Origin: Acidobacteriota bacterium
Lineage (GTDB): Bacteria > Acidobacteriota > Aminicenantia > Aminicenantales > Saccharicenantaceae
NCBI GenBank assembly: GCA_033549365.1
Contig: JAWSUF010000001.1
Location: 62,001 to 126,000 of the forward strand
DNA length: 64,000 nt
Reading direction: 5' to 3'
Shown here: in pieces, positions 1-8,156 of the stretch
Position numbering within the stretch: the first letter of the stretch is position 1
Layout: each line of letters opens with the position of its first letter
Notes under the pieces: model-generated
Database searches by the model: none
Told to the model about the DNA's origin: nothing
What the model saw: the letters and a program-made list of their open reading frames with translations, nothing else
Position numbers and translations under genes: made by a program

Positions 1-807
1 CGGCCGGTAAAGCTTCTGAAAGTCGAATACGGCCGACGTGAAGGTTTCAAGCTTGAAGCCGCGGTTTCTGGCCGCGGAAACGGCTTTGAGAAAAACCTCG
101 GGTAAAATGACGGCGGAACCGACGGTCACGAAGACCCCTCCCCCATCCAGTCCCTCGACCAGCCGACAGAATATTTGAAAATCCCGGAGCGAGGCTCCGC
201 CCAGGGCTTCCCCGCTGGTTCCGGGATGAGAATGGATGATATCCGTGCCCAGAGCGACATGAACCGTTACGGGAATTCCCAAATCAAAGGCCGTCGCGCA
301 CAGACTCAGACGTTTGTAAGGAAACCGGGACTTCGACAGCATGCGCCCGACCGACTCGCCCAATCCCCGGCCGTCCGCCGCGGCGTCATGAACGGCCCGG
401 TTGAGCTCATCGCCCGTTTCCCGGACCATCCCGAAACGTCCCGTGCGGATCTGCGACTCAACCTCTTCGGAGGTCCGGCCGCAGAACGCAACTTCGAAGT
501 CATGGATGATCCCGGCGCCGTTCAGGGCCAAACCCGAGATCCAACCCTCGCGCATCAGGTCGATGAAAACGGGGGAAAGCCCCGTCTTGATGATATGGGC
601 GCCGCAGGCGAAGAGGATGGGTTTTTTCTCTTTCCGGGACGTCCTCATCCTGACCAGCAATTCCTTGAAATCCGCGGCGGCCAGAAATCCCGGCAGGGAC
701 TTGATAAAATCCGTCATGGACGACCCGCCCGGCACCGTCTTGGCAAATTGAGAGACTTGGACCTTGGCGGGTCTGGAAAGAAGCGAATATCGTTTGACGG
801 TCTTCAT
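1..807 (-). CDS. Deoxyhypusine-synthase-like conserved protein (3' end off the window)
   Basis: The minus-strand frame is open from an ATG at 807 to the window edge, giving 269 codons with no stop, so the C-terminus is missing. The segment GAHIIKTGLSPVFIDLMREG is followed by an NGAGIIHDFEVA stretch, then ALGTDIIHSHPGTSGEA, then a GGGVFVTVGSAVILPEV stretch. The order of these glycine-rich blocks recalls the NAD-binding Rossmann-like fold of deoxyhypusine synthase (TTAGG...ED, then ...HS, then GGG...). The usual catalytic lysine motif is not evident in the part visible, so a hypusine-forming role should not be assumed; bacterial members of this fold often act on other substrates. It lies 34 nt downstream of the HU gene on the same strand and could be co-transcribed with it. 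No clear Shine-Dalgarno precedes the ATG. The reading frame is well supported; the function is an inference. Confidence 0.6.
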   Translation of the reverse strand, partial: MKTVKRYSLLSRPAKVQVSQFAKTVPGGSSMTDFIKSLPGFLAAADFKELLVRMRTSRKEKKPILFACGAHIIKTGLSPVFIDLMREGWISGLALNGAGIIHDFEVAFCGRTSEEVESQIRTGRFGMVRETGDELNRAVHDAAADGRGLGESVGRMLSKSRFPYKRLSLCATAFDLGIPVTVHVALGTDIIHSHPGTSGEALGGASLRDFQIFCRLVEGLDGGGVFVTVGSAVILPEVFLKAVSAARNRGFKLETFTSAVFDFQKLYRP

Positions 808-841
808 GAATGCGTTCGGCGGGTCGAAACGGCGGGGAGCG

Positions 842-1123
842 TCAGGATTTTCCCGAGGTCAGGTTTTTCAATTCCTGTCCGGCCCGGAACTTGATCCGGC
901 TTCCCTGTTCGATCGGAATCTGTTTTTTCCTTCGGATATCCCGTCCGTATCCGGTTTTCTTGGAGACGACCTTGAAACTGCCGAACCCCCGGATCTCCAC
1001 TTTTTCCTTCCGGGCCAGCGCGTCCTTCAGGGCATCCAAAACGGCCTCGACGATGACCAAGGATCTGGCCCGTGTCAATTCGGATCGCTTTTCGATCTCG
1101 AGGCCTATGTCGTTCTTGATCAT
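842..1123 (-). CDS. HU/IHF-family DNA-binding protein
   Basis: A 93-residue protein of the size and pattern of bacterial histone-like HU/IHF proteins. These dimerise through N-terminal helices and bend DNA with two beta-arms. The N-terminus (MIKNDIGLEIEKRSELTRAR) is helical, and the segment EIRGFGSFKVVSKK is the family signature just before the DNA-binding arm (residues about 43-56). The arm runs through GYGRDIRRKKQIPIEQGS, and the C-terminus FRAGQELK is the typical closing helix. A strong Shine-Dalgarno (AAGGAG) sits 6 nt before the ATG. A promoter is visible upstream, with its -35 box back to back with that of the NfeD gene. HU and IHF subunits cannot be separated from sequence alone here. 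Confidence 0.93.
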   Translation of the reverse strand: MIKNDIGLEIEKRSELTRARSLVIVEAVLDALKDALARKEKVEIRGFGSFKVVSKKTGYGRDIRRKKQIPIEQGSRIKFRAGQELKNLTSGKS

Positions 1124-1154
1124 CGTCGGCTCCTTAGACGTTACGAATAGATAA

Positions 1155-1183
1155 TAATTAGTTTAATGGGTCGGAAAAGTCAA
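1155..1183 (-). promoter_or_regulatory. Promoter for the HU/IHF gene
   Basis: Minus-strand TTGACT (1178-1183), a 17-bp spacer and TAATTA (1155-1160). The -35 box lies 9 bp from the -35 box of the divergent NfeD promoter; the two form a 7-bp inverted repeat. Confidence 0.55.
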
Positions 1184-1192
1184 GACCCTCAG

Positions 1193-1221
1193 TTGACTTG
1201 ACCCGTTCGAGTTCCTATAAT
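1193..1221 (+). promoter_or_regulatory. Strong sigma-70-type promoter of the NfeD operon
   Basis: TTGACT (1193-1198), exactly 17 bp, then consensus TATAAT (1216-1221). Only 9 bp separate the -10 box from the ATG at 1231, so the mRNA would have a leader of about 3 nt. No Shine-Dalgarno is present. Confidence 0.8.
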
Positions 1222-1230
1222 GGGAACAAC

Positions 1231-2508
1231 ATGAAAAAGATCCTGTCCTTGTTGATGGCGGGAGCGATCGCTCCGGCCCTGGCCTCGGCCTCCATCTTAA
1301 CGCTCCGGATCGACGCCCCGATTCATCCCGTGACGTCCGAATATATCGTCAAGGCTCTCGAGAAAGCCGAGGCCGAAGGATACCGCCTGGTTATTTTGAA
1401 CATGAACACGCCGGGCGGACTGGACTCCTCCATGCGCGAGATCATCGAGAAAATCGTCAACTCGCGCGTTCCCGTCGCCGCTTATGTCAGCCCGGGAGGC
1501 GCCCGGGCGGCATCGGCGGGATTTTTCATCGGCGTCGCCTGCGATGTTTTCGTTATGGCGCCGGGCACCAACACCGGAGCCGCCAGTCCGGTCGGCGTCA
1601 GCATCACCGGCCAGGCCATGGACAAAACCATGGAGGACAAGGTCACCCATGACGCCGCATCCTATATCAAAACCCTGGCTGAGAAAAGAGGCCGCAACGT
1701 CCAAATGGCTGAAGACGCCGTCCGAAAAGCCCACTCCTATACGGAAACGGAGGCATTGAAAGGCGGCCTGATCGATCTCGTCGCCGCATCCGAGCAGGAT
1801 ATCTTGGTCCATCTCCACGGCCGCGAACTGCGCCGTTTCGGAGGGGAAATGGAAACTCTTCTTCTCGAAGGGGAGTCGATCGTCCCCTATCCGATGACGA
1901 GCCGTCAAAAGTTTCTTTTGACCATTTCCAACCCCAACCTGGCTTATCTTCTCTTCATGCTCGGTCTTTTGGGATTGTATTTCGAATTCTCCAATCCGGG
2001 CGCCATTCTTCCGGGCGTCCTGGGGGGCATTTCCCTTCTCCTGGCCATCTTCGCCTTCCAGATTCTGCCCATCAATTACGTGGGACTTCTTCTGATTCTT
2101 CTGGCGGCCGGGTTGTTTATCCTGGAGCTCAAGGTCCAGAGTTACGGCATTTTATCTGTAGGAGGAATTGTGGCCATGGTCATTGGATCCCTGATGCTGA
2201 TCGACGCGCCCATCCCCGAGCTTCGGCCCAGTCTGAAAATCGTCATTCCCGTTGCGGTGAGCATCTCCCTGATCATCATTTTTCTCCTTACCCTGATCAT
2301 CCGCGCCCATGCCCGCCGGGCCGTAACCGGAGTGGAGGGCATGATTGGTGAAACCGGGCGGGCCATGACCGATCTCGCCCCCGAGGGGAAGGTTTTCGTT
2401 CACGGCGAAATCTGGGACGCCGAAGCCCAAGAGTCCGTTCCGAAAGGATCGCGGATCCGCGTCGTCGCATTCGCCGAAGGTTTGAAGATAAAAGTCACGA
2501 AGGTCTGA
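1231..2508 (+). CDS. NfeD-type membrane-bound serine protease (ClpP class)
   Basis: This 425-residue protein has the long NfeD (NfeD1b/STOPP) architecture. It starts with a signal peptide (about 1-20) and a ClpP/SppA-like protease domain (about 22-215). Several membrane helices follow (about 230-370), and an OB-fold NfeD domain ends it (about 375-425). The protease domain carries NTPGG, the nucleophile candidate Ser95 in AASAGFF, and a general-base lysine candidate Lys137. Their spacing matches the Ser/Lys dyad of the archaeal 1510-N protease. The family cleaves hydrophobic regions of stomatin partners, and a stomatin/SPFH gene lies directly downstream (44-nt gap), which is the classical pairing. 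I chose the ATG at 1231, not a TTG at 1198, because the signal peptide and promoter position fit it. The TTG lies inside the -35 box. Confidence 0.9.
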   Translation: MKKILSLLMAGAIAPALASASILTLRIDAPIHPVTSEYIVKALEKAEAEGYRLVILNMNTPGGLDSSMREIIEKIVNSRVPVAAYVSPGGARAASAGFFIGVACDVFVMAPGTNTGAASPVGVSITGQAMDKTMEDKVTHDAASYIKTLAEKRGRNVQMAEDAVRKAHSYTETEALKGGLIDLVAASEQDILVHLHGRELRRFGGEMETLLLEGESIVPYPMTSRQKFLLTISNPNLAYLLFMLGLLGLYFEFSNPGAILPGVLGGISLLLAIFAFQILPINYVGLLLILLAAGLFILELKVQSYGILSVGGIVAMVIGSLMLIDAPIPELRPSLKIVIPVAVSISLIIIFLLTLIIRAHARRAVTGVEGMIGETGRAMTDLAPEGKVFVHGEIWDAEAQESVPKGSRIRVVAFAEGLKIKVTKV

Positions 2509-2551
2509 GGCGGCGCCGAGCCGCGGACCTGCGCCTTGAAAGGAGGGGCAT

Positions 2552-3322
2552 ATGATCACGTTTCCCGTCATCGTCATCGGACTCGTCGTCCTCTATATTC
2601 TCAATTCCATCAAGGTCCTGAGAGAATATGAGAGAGGCGTCATCTTTCGTCTCGGCCGCGTTTTACCCAAGGAAAAAGGACCCGGTATCATTCTTGTTTT
2701 TGCGCCCATTGACCGCATGGTTAAAGTAAGCCTGAGGCTTGTGACCATGGATGTGCCGCCCCAGGATGTGATCACCAAAGACAATGTTTCGGTCAAGGTC
2801 AATGCCGTTCTGTATTTTCGGGTCGTCGCCCCCTTGAAGGCCATTCTCGAGGTCCAGGATTTCCTTTACGCCACGTCTCAACTGGCCCAGACAACGCTTC
2901 GAAGCGTTCTCGGACAAGGTGACCTCGACGAACTCCTCTCGGAGAGAGAGAAACTCAACACCCGCCTCCAGGAAATCATCGACATGCACACGGATCCGTG
3001 GGGAATAAAGGTCCAGATCGTGGAAGTGAAACATGTCGATCTCCCCGAAAACATGGTCCGGGCCATCGCCCGCCAGGCCGAAGCCGAAAGAGAACGGCGG
3101 GCCAAGGTCATCCACGCCGCCGGCGAACTCGAAGCTTCCGACAAACTGACCCAAGCCGCCGACATTATCTCCCGCAATCCCCAAGCTCTGCAGCTCCGCT
3201 ATCTCGGCACGCTGAGCGAAATCGCTTCGGAGAAGAACTCGACCATCGTCTTCCCCGTTCCCATCGAATTGCTTAAAGCGTTGGCTGGAACTCCCGCGGC
3301 GGAGACCAAACCCCGTTCATGA
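2552..3322 (+). CDS. SPFH/stomatin-family (slipin-like) membrane protein
   Basis: A 256-residue stomatin homologue. One N-terminal membrane helix (about 1-19) is followed by the SPFH/band-7 domain. Its characteristic segments include [26 protein letters not shown] and [19 protein letters not shown], then a helical segment rich in Ala/Glu/Arg ([18 protein letters not shown]) that mediates oligomerisation. Such proteins form rings in lipid microdomains and are the usual partners and substrates of NfeD proteases, encoded just upstream. A strong Shine-Dalgarno (GAAAGGAGG) precedes the ATG. The stop codon overlaps the ATG of the SPOR-domain gene (ATGA), so translation is probably coupled. Confidence 0.92.
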   Translation: MITFPVIVIGLVVLYILNSIKVLREYERGVIFRLGRVLPKEKGPGIILVFAPIDRMVKVSLRLVTMDVPPQDVITKDNVSVKVNAVLYFRVVAPLKAILEVQDFLYATSQLAQTTLRSVLGQGDLDELLSEREKLNTRLQEIIDMHTDPWGIKVQIVEVKHVDLPENMVRAIARQAEAERERRAKVIHAAGELEASDKLTQAADIISRNPQALQLRYLGTLSEIASEKNSTIVFPVPIELLKALAGTPAAETKPRS

Positions 3323-3921
3323 AAACCAGAGATTTCCGGGAAATACAGATCTCAAGCTCGCTTCTGGTGTTCATCTTTCTGGGTGTTCTGGCTCTCGGCG
3401 TCGTGATTTTCCTTCTCGGCATTTCCGTCGGTAAAAGCCAGTCCCGGATCATGGTCGAGACGGACACGCCGTCCCATACCGTCACGGAGGTTCTTCCCAA
3501 GGAAACGCCCATTCCCGTCGTAACCGCCGGGGAAAAACCCCGGGACGTGAAACCGGGGGAGCCCGCGCCCAAGCCTGCAGAGAAAACAGAAGCGGCTCCC
3601 CCGGCGGCGGAAACCGCGGCCCCTCCGACAACGAAACCCAAGGTTGAAACTTCGCCCAAACCGGCGGCCAAGAACGCCTTCGCCATCCAGGTCGGCGCCT
3701 ACGATGACCGGGTTTCGGCCCGGCAAGTCGCCGATCGTTTCACAAAGCGAGGCTATACGGCCGTTGTTCTCGAACCTTTCCGCTCCGACAGAAAGCCCTA
3801 TTTTCGGGTCTGGCTGAGAGGTTATCAAAACCGGGAGACCGCCCAGGCGGCTCTGGACGGATTGAACACAGCGGAAAAAAGAAAGACGGACTATTACCTC
3901 GTCAAGGACGACCGAGAGTAA
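3319..3921 (+). CDS. SPOR-domain membrane-anchored protein
   Basis: A 200-residue bitopic protein: a short cytoplasmic N-terminus, one membrane helix (about 13-36), a Pro/Ala/Thr/Glu-rich linker (about 50-120) and a C-terminal SPOR domain (about 121-200). The SPOR part begins [19 protein letters not shown] and contains two beta-alpha-beta units ending in the YYLVKDD strand. SPOR domains bind denuded glycan strands of septal peptidoglycan, so a role in cell division or envelope remodelling is likely. It overlaps the SPFH gene by 4 nt and ends 18 nt before prfB. The particular family (FtsN-, DamX- or DedD-like) cannot be assigned. Confidence 0.85.
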   Translation: MKTRDFREIQISSSLLVFIFLGVLALGVVIFLLGISVGKSQSRIMVETDTPSHTVTEVLPKETPIPVVTAGEKPRDVKPGEPAPKPAEKTEAAPPAAETAAPPTTKPKVETSPKPAAKNAFAIQVGAYDDRVSARQVADRFTKRGYTAVVLEPFRSDRKPYFRVWLRGYQNRETAQAALDGLNTAEKRKTDYYLVKDDRE

Positions 3922-3939
3922 AACATTACGGAAGAACCG

Positions 3940-5050
3940 ATGCCAGAACTCAACCCCGAAATCCAATCCCTCATCACATCCAGCCTGAAACGATTCGAGG
4001 ACCTTCGAGGTTTTCTTTGACCTGGATGCCAAAACCACGACTCTGAACACCGTCATCGAGGAGCTGAACGCCCCCGAGTCGTGGCGGGATCGAAAAAACG
4101 CCCAGTCTCTCCTGCAGAAAAAGAAAAGAATCGAGCGCGATCTGACCGTTTTCCGGCGCCTCGGCACTCTCAAGGACGATTTGGAAGTGCTTGCGGAACT
4201 TGCCGGCGAGGGCGAACAGGTCGAACAAGACATCCAGTCCACGGCGGAAAAATTGTCTTCGGGACTCGACGAGGCGGAACTTCAGGGGCTCTATTTCGAA
4301 GAAGACGACATTCGCAACGCTCTCATGACCATTCATCCCGGCGCGGGGGGAACGGAATCCCAGGATTGGGCCCAGATGCTTTTCCGGATGTACCTGCGCT
4401 ATGCGGAACGCAAGGGATACCGCACGGAGATTCTCGACCAACTGCCGGGAGAGGAAGCCGGGCTCAAGAGCGCAACTTTCCGCATCCAGGGAGATTTCGC
4501 TTTCGGCAACCTGGCGGGTGAGTCGGGCGTCCACCGGTTGGTCCGGATTTCTCCCTTTGACGCCAACAAGAGACGCCACACATCTTTCGCCGCCGTTTTC
4601 GTCTATCCGGAAGTCGACGAGGACGTCGAGTTGGAGATCAATCCCGATGATCTGCGCATCGACACCTACCGGTCCTCGGGAAAAGGCGGCCAGCACGTCA
4701 ACACCACGGATTCGGCCGTCCGCATCACGCACATTCCGACCAACATCGTCGTTCAATGCCAGAGCGAAAGATCGCAGCACAAAAACAAAGCGGCGGCCAT
4801 GAAAGTCCTCACGGCCCAGCTCTATGAAATCGAACGACGGAAAAAGAATTCCAAACTCGAAAAACTGGAAGATTCGAAGTCCGAGATCGCCTGGGGTAAC
4901 CAGATCCGGTCCTACGTCCTCCATCCTTACCGCATGGTCAAGGACACCCGGACCAAATGCGAAACGGGCGACACCGAGTCCGTCCTGGACGGCGATCTCG
5001 ACGATTTCATCAAGGCGGTTTTGATTTTGAGAAGGACGCAACATGGATGA
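3940..5050 (+). CDS. prfB: Peptide chain release factor 2, expressed by programmed +1 frameshift
   Basis: The first frame (ATG 3940) codes 26 residues ending ...EDLRGFL and meets an in-frame TGA at 4018-4020. Slipping +1 at CTT (4015-4017) moves translation into the frame continuing DLDAKTTTLNTVIEEL... to the stop at 5050, for a total of about 369 residues (E. coli RF2 has 365). The catalytic GGQ falls at about residues 249-251 within SSGKGGQHVN, and the SPF tripeptide that reads UGA/UAA is in VRISPFDANKRR. RF2 ends translation at UGA and UAA and hydrolyses peptidyl-tRNA. The frameshift makes synthesis self-limiting, because high RF2 ends translation at the internal UGA. The 3' end overlaps the DUF1844 gene by 8 nt. 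Confidence 0.95.
4007..4021 (+). promoter_or_regulatory. prfB: prfB programmed frameshift site
   Basis: A GAGG Shine-Dalgarno-like element (4007-4010), four T residues, the slippery CTT (4015-4017), the in-frame TGA (4018-4020) and a following C. The CTT-TGA-C core is identical to the canonical RF2 site. The internal SD (CGAGGT) is weaker than the usual AGGGGG. Confidence 0.92.
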
Positions 5051-5318
5051 GAAAGAATTTCTGCCTCCCCTCGAGTTCAGTTCTCTGGTGTTCCCGTTTT
5101 ATACCCAGGCCTTGATCAAGCTCGGCGCCATGGAGGTCCCCGCAAACGGCGAATTCGCCGCCAACCCGGAACTGGCCAAACGGCTCATCGATCTTCTGGA
5201 TCTTCTCAGGGACAGGACCAAGGGCAATCTGGAGGAGGACGAGGAAAAATTCCTCGAAGCCTGTCTGTCCCAGCTGAAAATTCATTATCTCCAGAGCGTC
5301 GAACGTCTGAAGATGTAA
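5043..5318 (+). CDS. DUF1844 domain-containing small protein
   Basis: A 91-residue acidic, helical protein. The pattern PPLEFSSLVFPFYTQALIKLG, followed by NPELAKRLIDLLDLLRDRTKGNLEEDEE and a closing helix, is that of the DUF1844 family. This family is found widely in Acidobacteria, Deltaproteobacteria and related phyla; its function is not known. It has no signal peptide or membrane segment. It overlaps prfB by 8 nt and is followed 6 nt later by ribF, so it is part of the same transcript. Confidence 0.8.
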   Translation: MDEKEFLPPLEFSSLVFPFYTQALIKLGAMEVPANGEFAANPELAKRLIDLLDLLRDRTKGNLEEDEEKFLEACLSQLKIHYLQSVERLKM

Positions 5319-5324
5319 GCCGTC

Positions 5325-6263
5325 ATGCGCGTCTATCGCGGGTTTGACGCCTACCCCGCGCGCCCTTCCCCTGCGGCCGCGGCCATCGGCAATTTCGACG
5401 GGCTTCATCCGGGCCATGTCAAGATCCTGGAGCGTCTGAAATCCGCAGCCGCTCAAGGAGGTTGGCGATCGCTTGTCCTGACCTTCGATCCCCACCCGGC
5501 GCGGGTTTTCGGCCATCGAAAAAATTTCCGTTTGATTCAGACTCTCCCCCAGCGCCTGGAAGGATTGAAATCCCTGGGCATCCAAGCCGTCCTCATCGTG
5601 CCGTTCGAGTCATCGCTGCCCGCGCTCTCTCCGAAAGAATTCGTGGACGATATCCTGATCCGCAGGCTTCGGGCCCGGGCCGTCGTCGTCGGCCGCGGTT
5701 TCCGTTTCGGCCGCAGCCGCACGGGCGGCGCAGCCGATCTCACACGATACGCCCGGGGAAGCGATGCGTCCGTCGTCGTCGTGCCTCCCGTCATCCGGCA
5801 GGGTCGCATCGTCAGCTCCACGATCATTCGGGATGCTCTCGGACAGGGCCAAGTCGCCCGAGCCGCCGCCTGGCTCGGCCGTCCTTACGAGATCACCGGA
5901 CGCGTCGTTCACGGCTGCGGACGGGGATCCGGACTGGGATTTCCCACAGCCAACATTCTTTCCGACAATGAAATTCTTCCGAAAGGCGTCTTTGTGTCCC
6001 AAGTTCTCGCCGGCCGTCGCACGTTGCCGTCCATGACGAGCATCGGCACCTGCCCGACGTTCGGGGGCGCCTCCCTTTCCATCGAAACCCATCTTTTCGG
6101 GTTTTCGGGAAATCTTTACGAGACGTTCCTTCGAATTCGATTTCTTGAGAAGATCCGTTCCCAGAGAACATTCCCGAATGCCGAGGCTCTGCGCAAACGG
6201 CTCGATCGAGACAGAAAGGACGCTTTGCAACATTTCCGCCGGCTTGACATTCGGACGGCGTGA
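5325..6263 (+). CDS. ribF: Bifunctional riboflavin kinase / FAD synthetase
   Basis: This 312-residue RibF phosphorylates riboflavin to FMN and adenylates FMN to FAD in the cytoplasm. The N-terminal nucleotidylyltransferase domain (about 1-185) shows IGNFDGLHPGH at about 21-31, the (H/T)xGH-type nucleotide-binding motif, then TFDPHP and a VVGRGFRFGRSRTGG loop. SSTIIRDAL (about 164-172) matches the conserved ISSTxIR motif. The C-terminal kinase domain (about 186-300) begins GRVVHGCGRGSGLGFPTANI, the flavokinase signature that binds ATP and flavin. The length matches the family. There is no strong Shine-Dalgarno; coupling to the upstream gene 6 nt away is likely. Upstream FMN riboswitch features are not seen. 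Confidence 0.93.
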   Translation: MRVYRGFDAYPARPSPAAAAIGNFDGLHPGHVKILERLKSAAAQGGWRSLVLTFDPHPARVFGHRKNFRLIQTLPQRLEGLKSLGIQAVLIVPFESSLPALSPKEFVDDILIRRLRARAVVVGRGFRFGRSRTGGAADLTRYARGSDASVVVVPPVIRQGRIVSSTIIRDALGQGQVARAAAWLGRPYEITGRVVHGCGRGSGLGFPTANILSDNEILPKGVFVSQVLAGRRTLPSMTSIGTCPTFGGASLSIETHLFGFSGNLYETFLRIRFLEKIRSQRTFPNAEALRKRLDRDRKDALQHFRRLDIRTA

Positions 6264-6295
6264 TGGCATTTTCGATACCAGGAGGACAGAACCGT

Positions 6296-6862
6296 ATGAG
6301 CGACAAGATCAAAGCCAAGGTCATGGACGCCGCCAAGATCCGGCGCGCGGTCAACCGGATGGCGACCGAAATCATCGAGCGCAATCGCAATCTCAAGAAC
6401 CTCGTGATCGTGGGAATCCGCACCCGCGGCATTTTCGTCGGCCGCAGAATCGCGGCGGCCGTCCGCGAACTCGAAAACATCAAGATTCCCGTCGGCGTTC
6501 TGGATATCACCCCCTATCGCGACGATTTTTCCTCACTTGAAAACCAGAACATGGCCGAAAAAACCAAAATCCATTTTCCCCTCGCCAAAAAAGACGTCAT
6601 CCTGGTGGATGATGTCCTGATGACCGGGCGGACCATCCGGGCGGCCATGGACGGCGTGTTCGGCCTTGGCCGGCCCCAAACCGTCCAGCTTCTCGTTCTG
6701 ATCGATCGGGGACACCGGGAACTGCCCATTCGGCCCGATTATGTCGGCAAGGTGCTTCCCACTTCAAAGCGGGAACTTGTCCAGGTGAAGTTCAAGGAGG
6801 CCGATGGAAGCGATGAAGTTCTGATCACGGAACCGATCGGGAAAAAACTCAAATCCAAGTGA
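6296..6862 (+). CDS. pyrR: PyrR: pyrimidine operon regulator / uracil phosphoribosyltransferase
   Basis: A 188-residue type I phosphoribosyltransferase of the PyrR family. The PRPP-binding motif VILVDDVLMTGRTIRAAMD lies at about residues 101-119, with upstream VIVGIRTRGIFVGRR and the downstream IDRGHRELPIRPDYVGK block that is specific to PyrR. PyrR binds pyrimidine-operon mRNA in response to UMP and can also make UMP from uracil and PRPP. I chose the ATG at 6296 because AGGAGG lies 10 nt upstream; an in-frame ATG at 6260 overlaps ribF and lacks an SD. pyrC follows 10 nt later. The aspartate transcarbamoylase gene pyrB, often between them, is absent. Confidence 0.93.
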   Translation: MSDKIKAKVMDAAKIRRAVNRMATEIIERNRNLKNLVIVGIRTRGIFVGRRIAAAVRELENIKIPVGVLDITPYRDDFSSLENQNMAEKTKIHFPLAKKDVILVDDVLMTGRTIRAAMDGVFGLGRPQTVQLLVLIDRGHRELPIRPDYVGKVLPTSKRELVQVKFKEADGSDEVLITEPIGKKLKSK

Positions 6863-6872
6863 CGGGAAGACC

Positions 6873-8156
6873 GTGAAACTCCTGATTCAAAACGGGCGGA
6901 TCGTCGATCCCGCGTCCCGGACAGAGGCCGTTCTGGACATTCTTATCGCCGAGGGCAGGATCGCCGGGATGGGATCCCGACTGGATTGCCGGGCCGATCG
7001 GACCGTCGACGCCTCCGGATGGGCCGTCTGCCCCGGATTCATCGACATGCATGTTCATCTGCGGGAGCCCGGATATGAACACAAGGAAACCATCCGAACA
7101 GGTTCCCGGGCCGCGGCCCGCGGGGGTTTCACGACGATCTGCTGCATGTCCAACACCCAACCGGTCAACGACAGCGTGGAGGTGACGTCCTTCATTCTGG
7201 ACGAGGCGATGCGATCTTCCTCCGTCCGCATTCATCCCATTGCCTCCGTGACACGGGGCATGAAAGGTCTCGAACTCACGGATATGGCCGCTCTGGCTGA
7301 CGCCGGGGCCGTCGCCTTTTCCGACGACGGCCGGCACGTCGGCGATTCCGGAGTCATGCGCCGGGCCCTGGAATGGGCCGATTCCCTCAACCGCCTGGTC
7401 ATCGATCATTGCGAAGATCTCGCTCTTGCCGCCGGCGGCGCCATGCATGAAGGCTCGCAAAACCGGCGCCTGGGCCTCAAGGGCATCCCGTCGGAATCGG
7501 AGGCCGGGCCGGTCCGCAGGGATATCGCCCTGGCCCGCGAAACCCGATCGCGGGTCCATATCGCCCATTTGAGCGTCAAGGGCGCGGTCGAGGCCGTTCG
7601 CGAGGCCAAGGCCGAAGGCGTCCGCGTCTCGGCGGAAGCGACGCCACACCACCTTGTTCTGACCGATGAGGCGCTGGAGAGGCCGGATCCGAATCTCAAG
7701 ATGAATCCTCCGCTCCGCGGCCGGGAGGACGTGGACGCGCTTGTCGAGGCCGTCCGCTCCGGTGTCGTCGACGCCGTAGCCACAGACCATGCTCCCCATG
7801 CCCCCGGGGAAAAAGCCGCGGATTTCGACGAGGCGCCCTTCGGCGTCATCGGGCTTGAAACGGCCGTCTCCATTCTTCTTGACCGGTTCGTCCACAAGAA
7901 TGTTTTTCCGATGATGAGACTTGTCGAACTGCTCTCTTGGAACCCGGCCCGACTTCTCGGATTGGAAGGTGCGGGTTGCATCGCCGTGGGCGCAGCCGCC
8001 GATCTGACCTTGATCGACACGTCCGCCGAGATCGTTGTCGACGCCGCCGCCATGGAGTCCAAAAGCCGGAACACGCCTTTCCACGGCTGGACGCTTCGAG
8101 GATGTCCGGTGATGACCGTCGTCGGAGGCCGGATCGTTTTCCCTTTTGAGCCATGA
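6873..8156 (+). CDS. pyrC: Dihydroorotase, type I
   Basis: A 427-residue amidohydrolase-fold dihydroorotase that cyclises carbamoyl-aspartate to dihydroorotate in pyrimidine synthesis. The metal-binding HVHLREPGYEHKET segment is at about residues 58-71. It is followed by GGFTTICCMSNTQP, the NxxP loop typical of dihydroorotase, then SDDGRHVGD, IDHCED, and TDHAPHAPGEK with the catalytic Asp near residue 303. It lacks the long C-terminal region of hydantoinases. The start is the GTG at 6873 after a weak GGGAAG. The stop overlaps the rnc ATG (ATGA), so pyrR, pyrC and rnc appear translationally linked. Confidence 0.93.
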   Translation: MKLLIQNGRIVDPASRTEAVLDILIAEGRIAGMGSRLDCRADRTVDASGWAVCPGFIDMHVHLREPGYEHKETIRTGSRAAARGGFTTICCMSNTQPVNDSVEVTSFILDEAMRSSSVRIHPIASVTRGMKGLELTDMAALADAGAVAFSDDGRHVGDSGVMRRALEWADSLNRLVIDHCEDLALAAGGAMHEGSQNRRLGLKGIPSESEAGPVRRDIALARETRSRVHIAHLSVKGAVEAVREAKAEGVRVSAEATPHHLVLTDEALERPDPNLKMNPPLRGREDVDALVEAVRSGVVDAVATDHAPHAPGEKAADFDEAPFGVIGLETAVSILLDRFVHKNVFPMMRLVELLSWNPARLLGLEGAGCIAVGAAADLTLIDTSAEIVVDAAAMESKSRNTPFHGWTLRGCPVMTVVGGRIVFPFEP

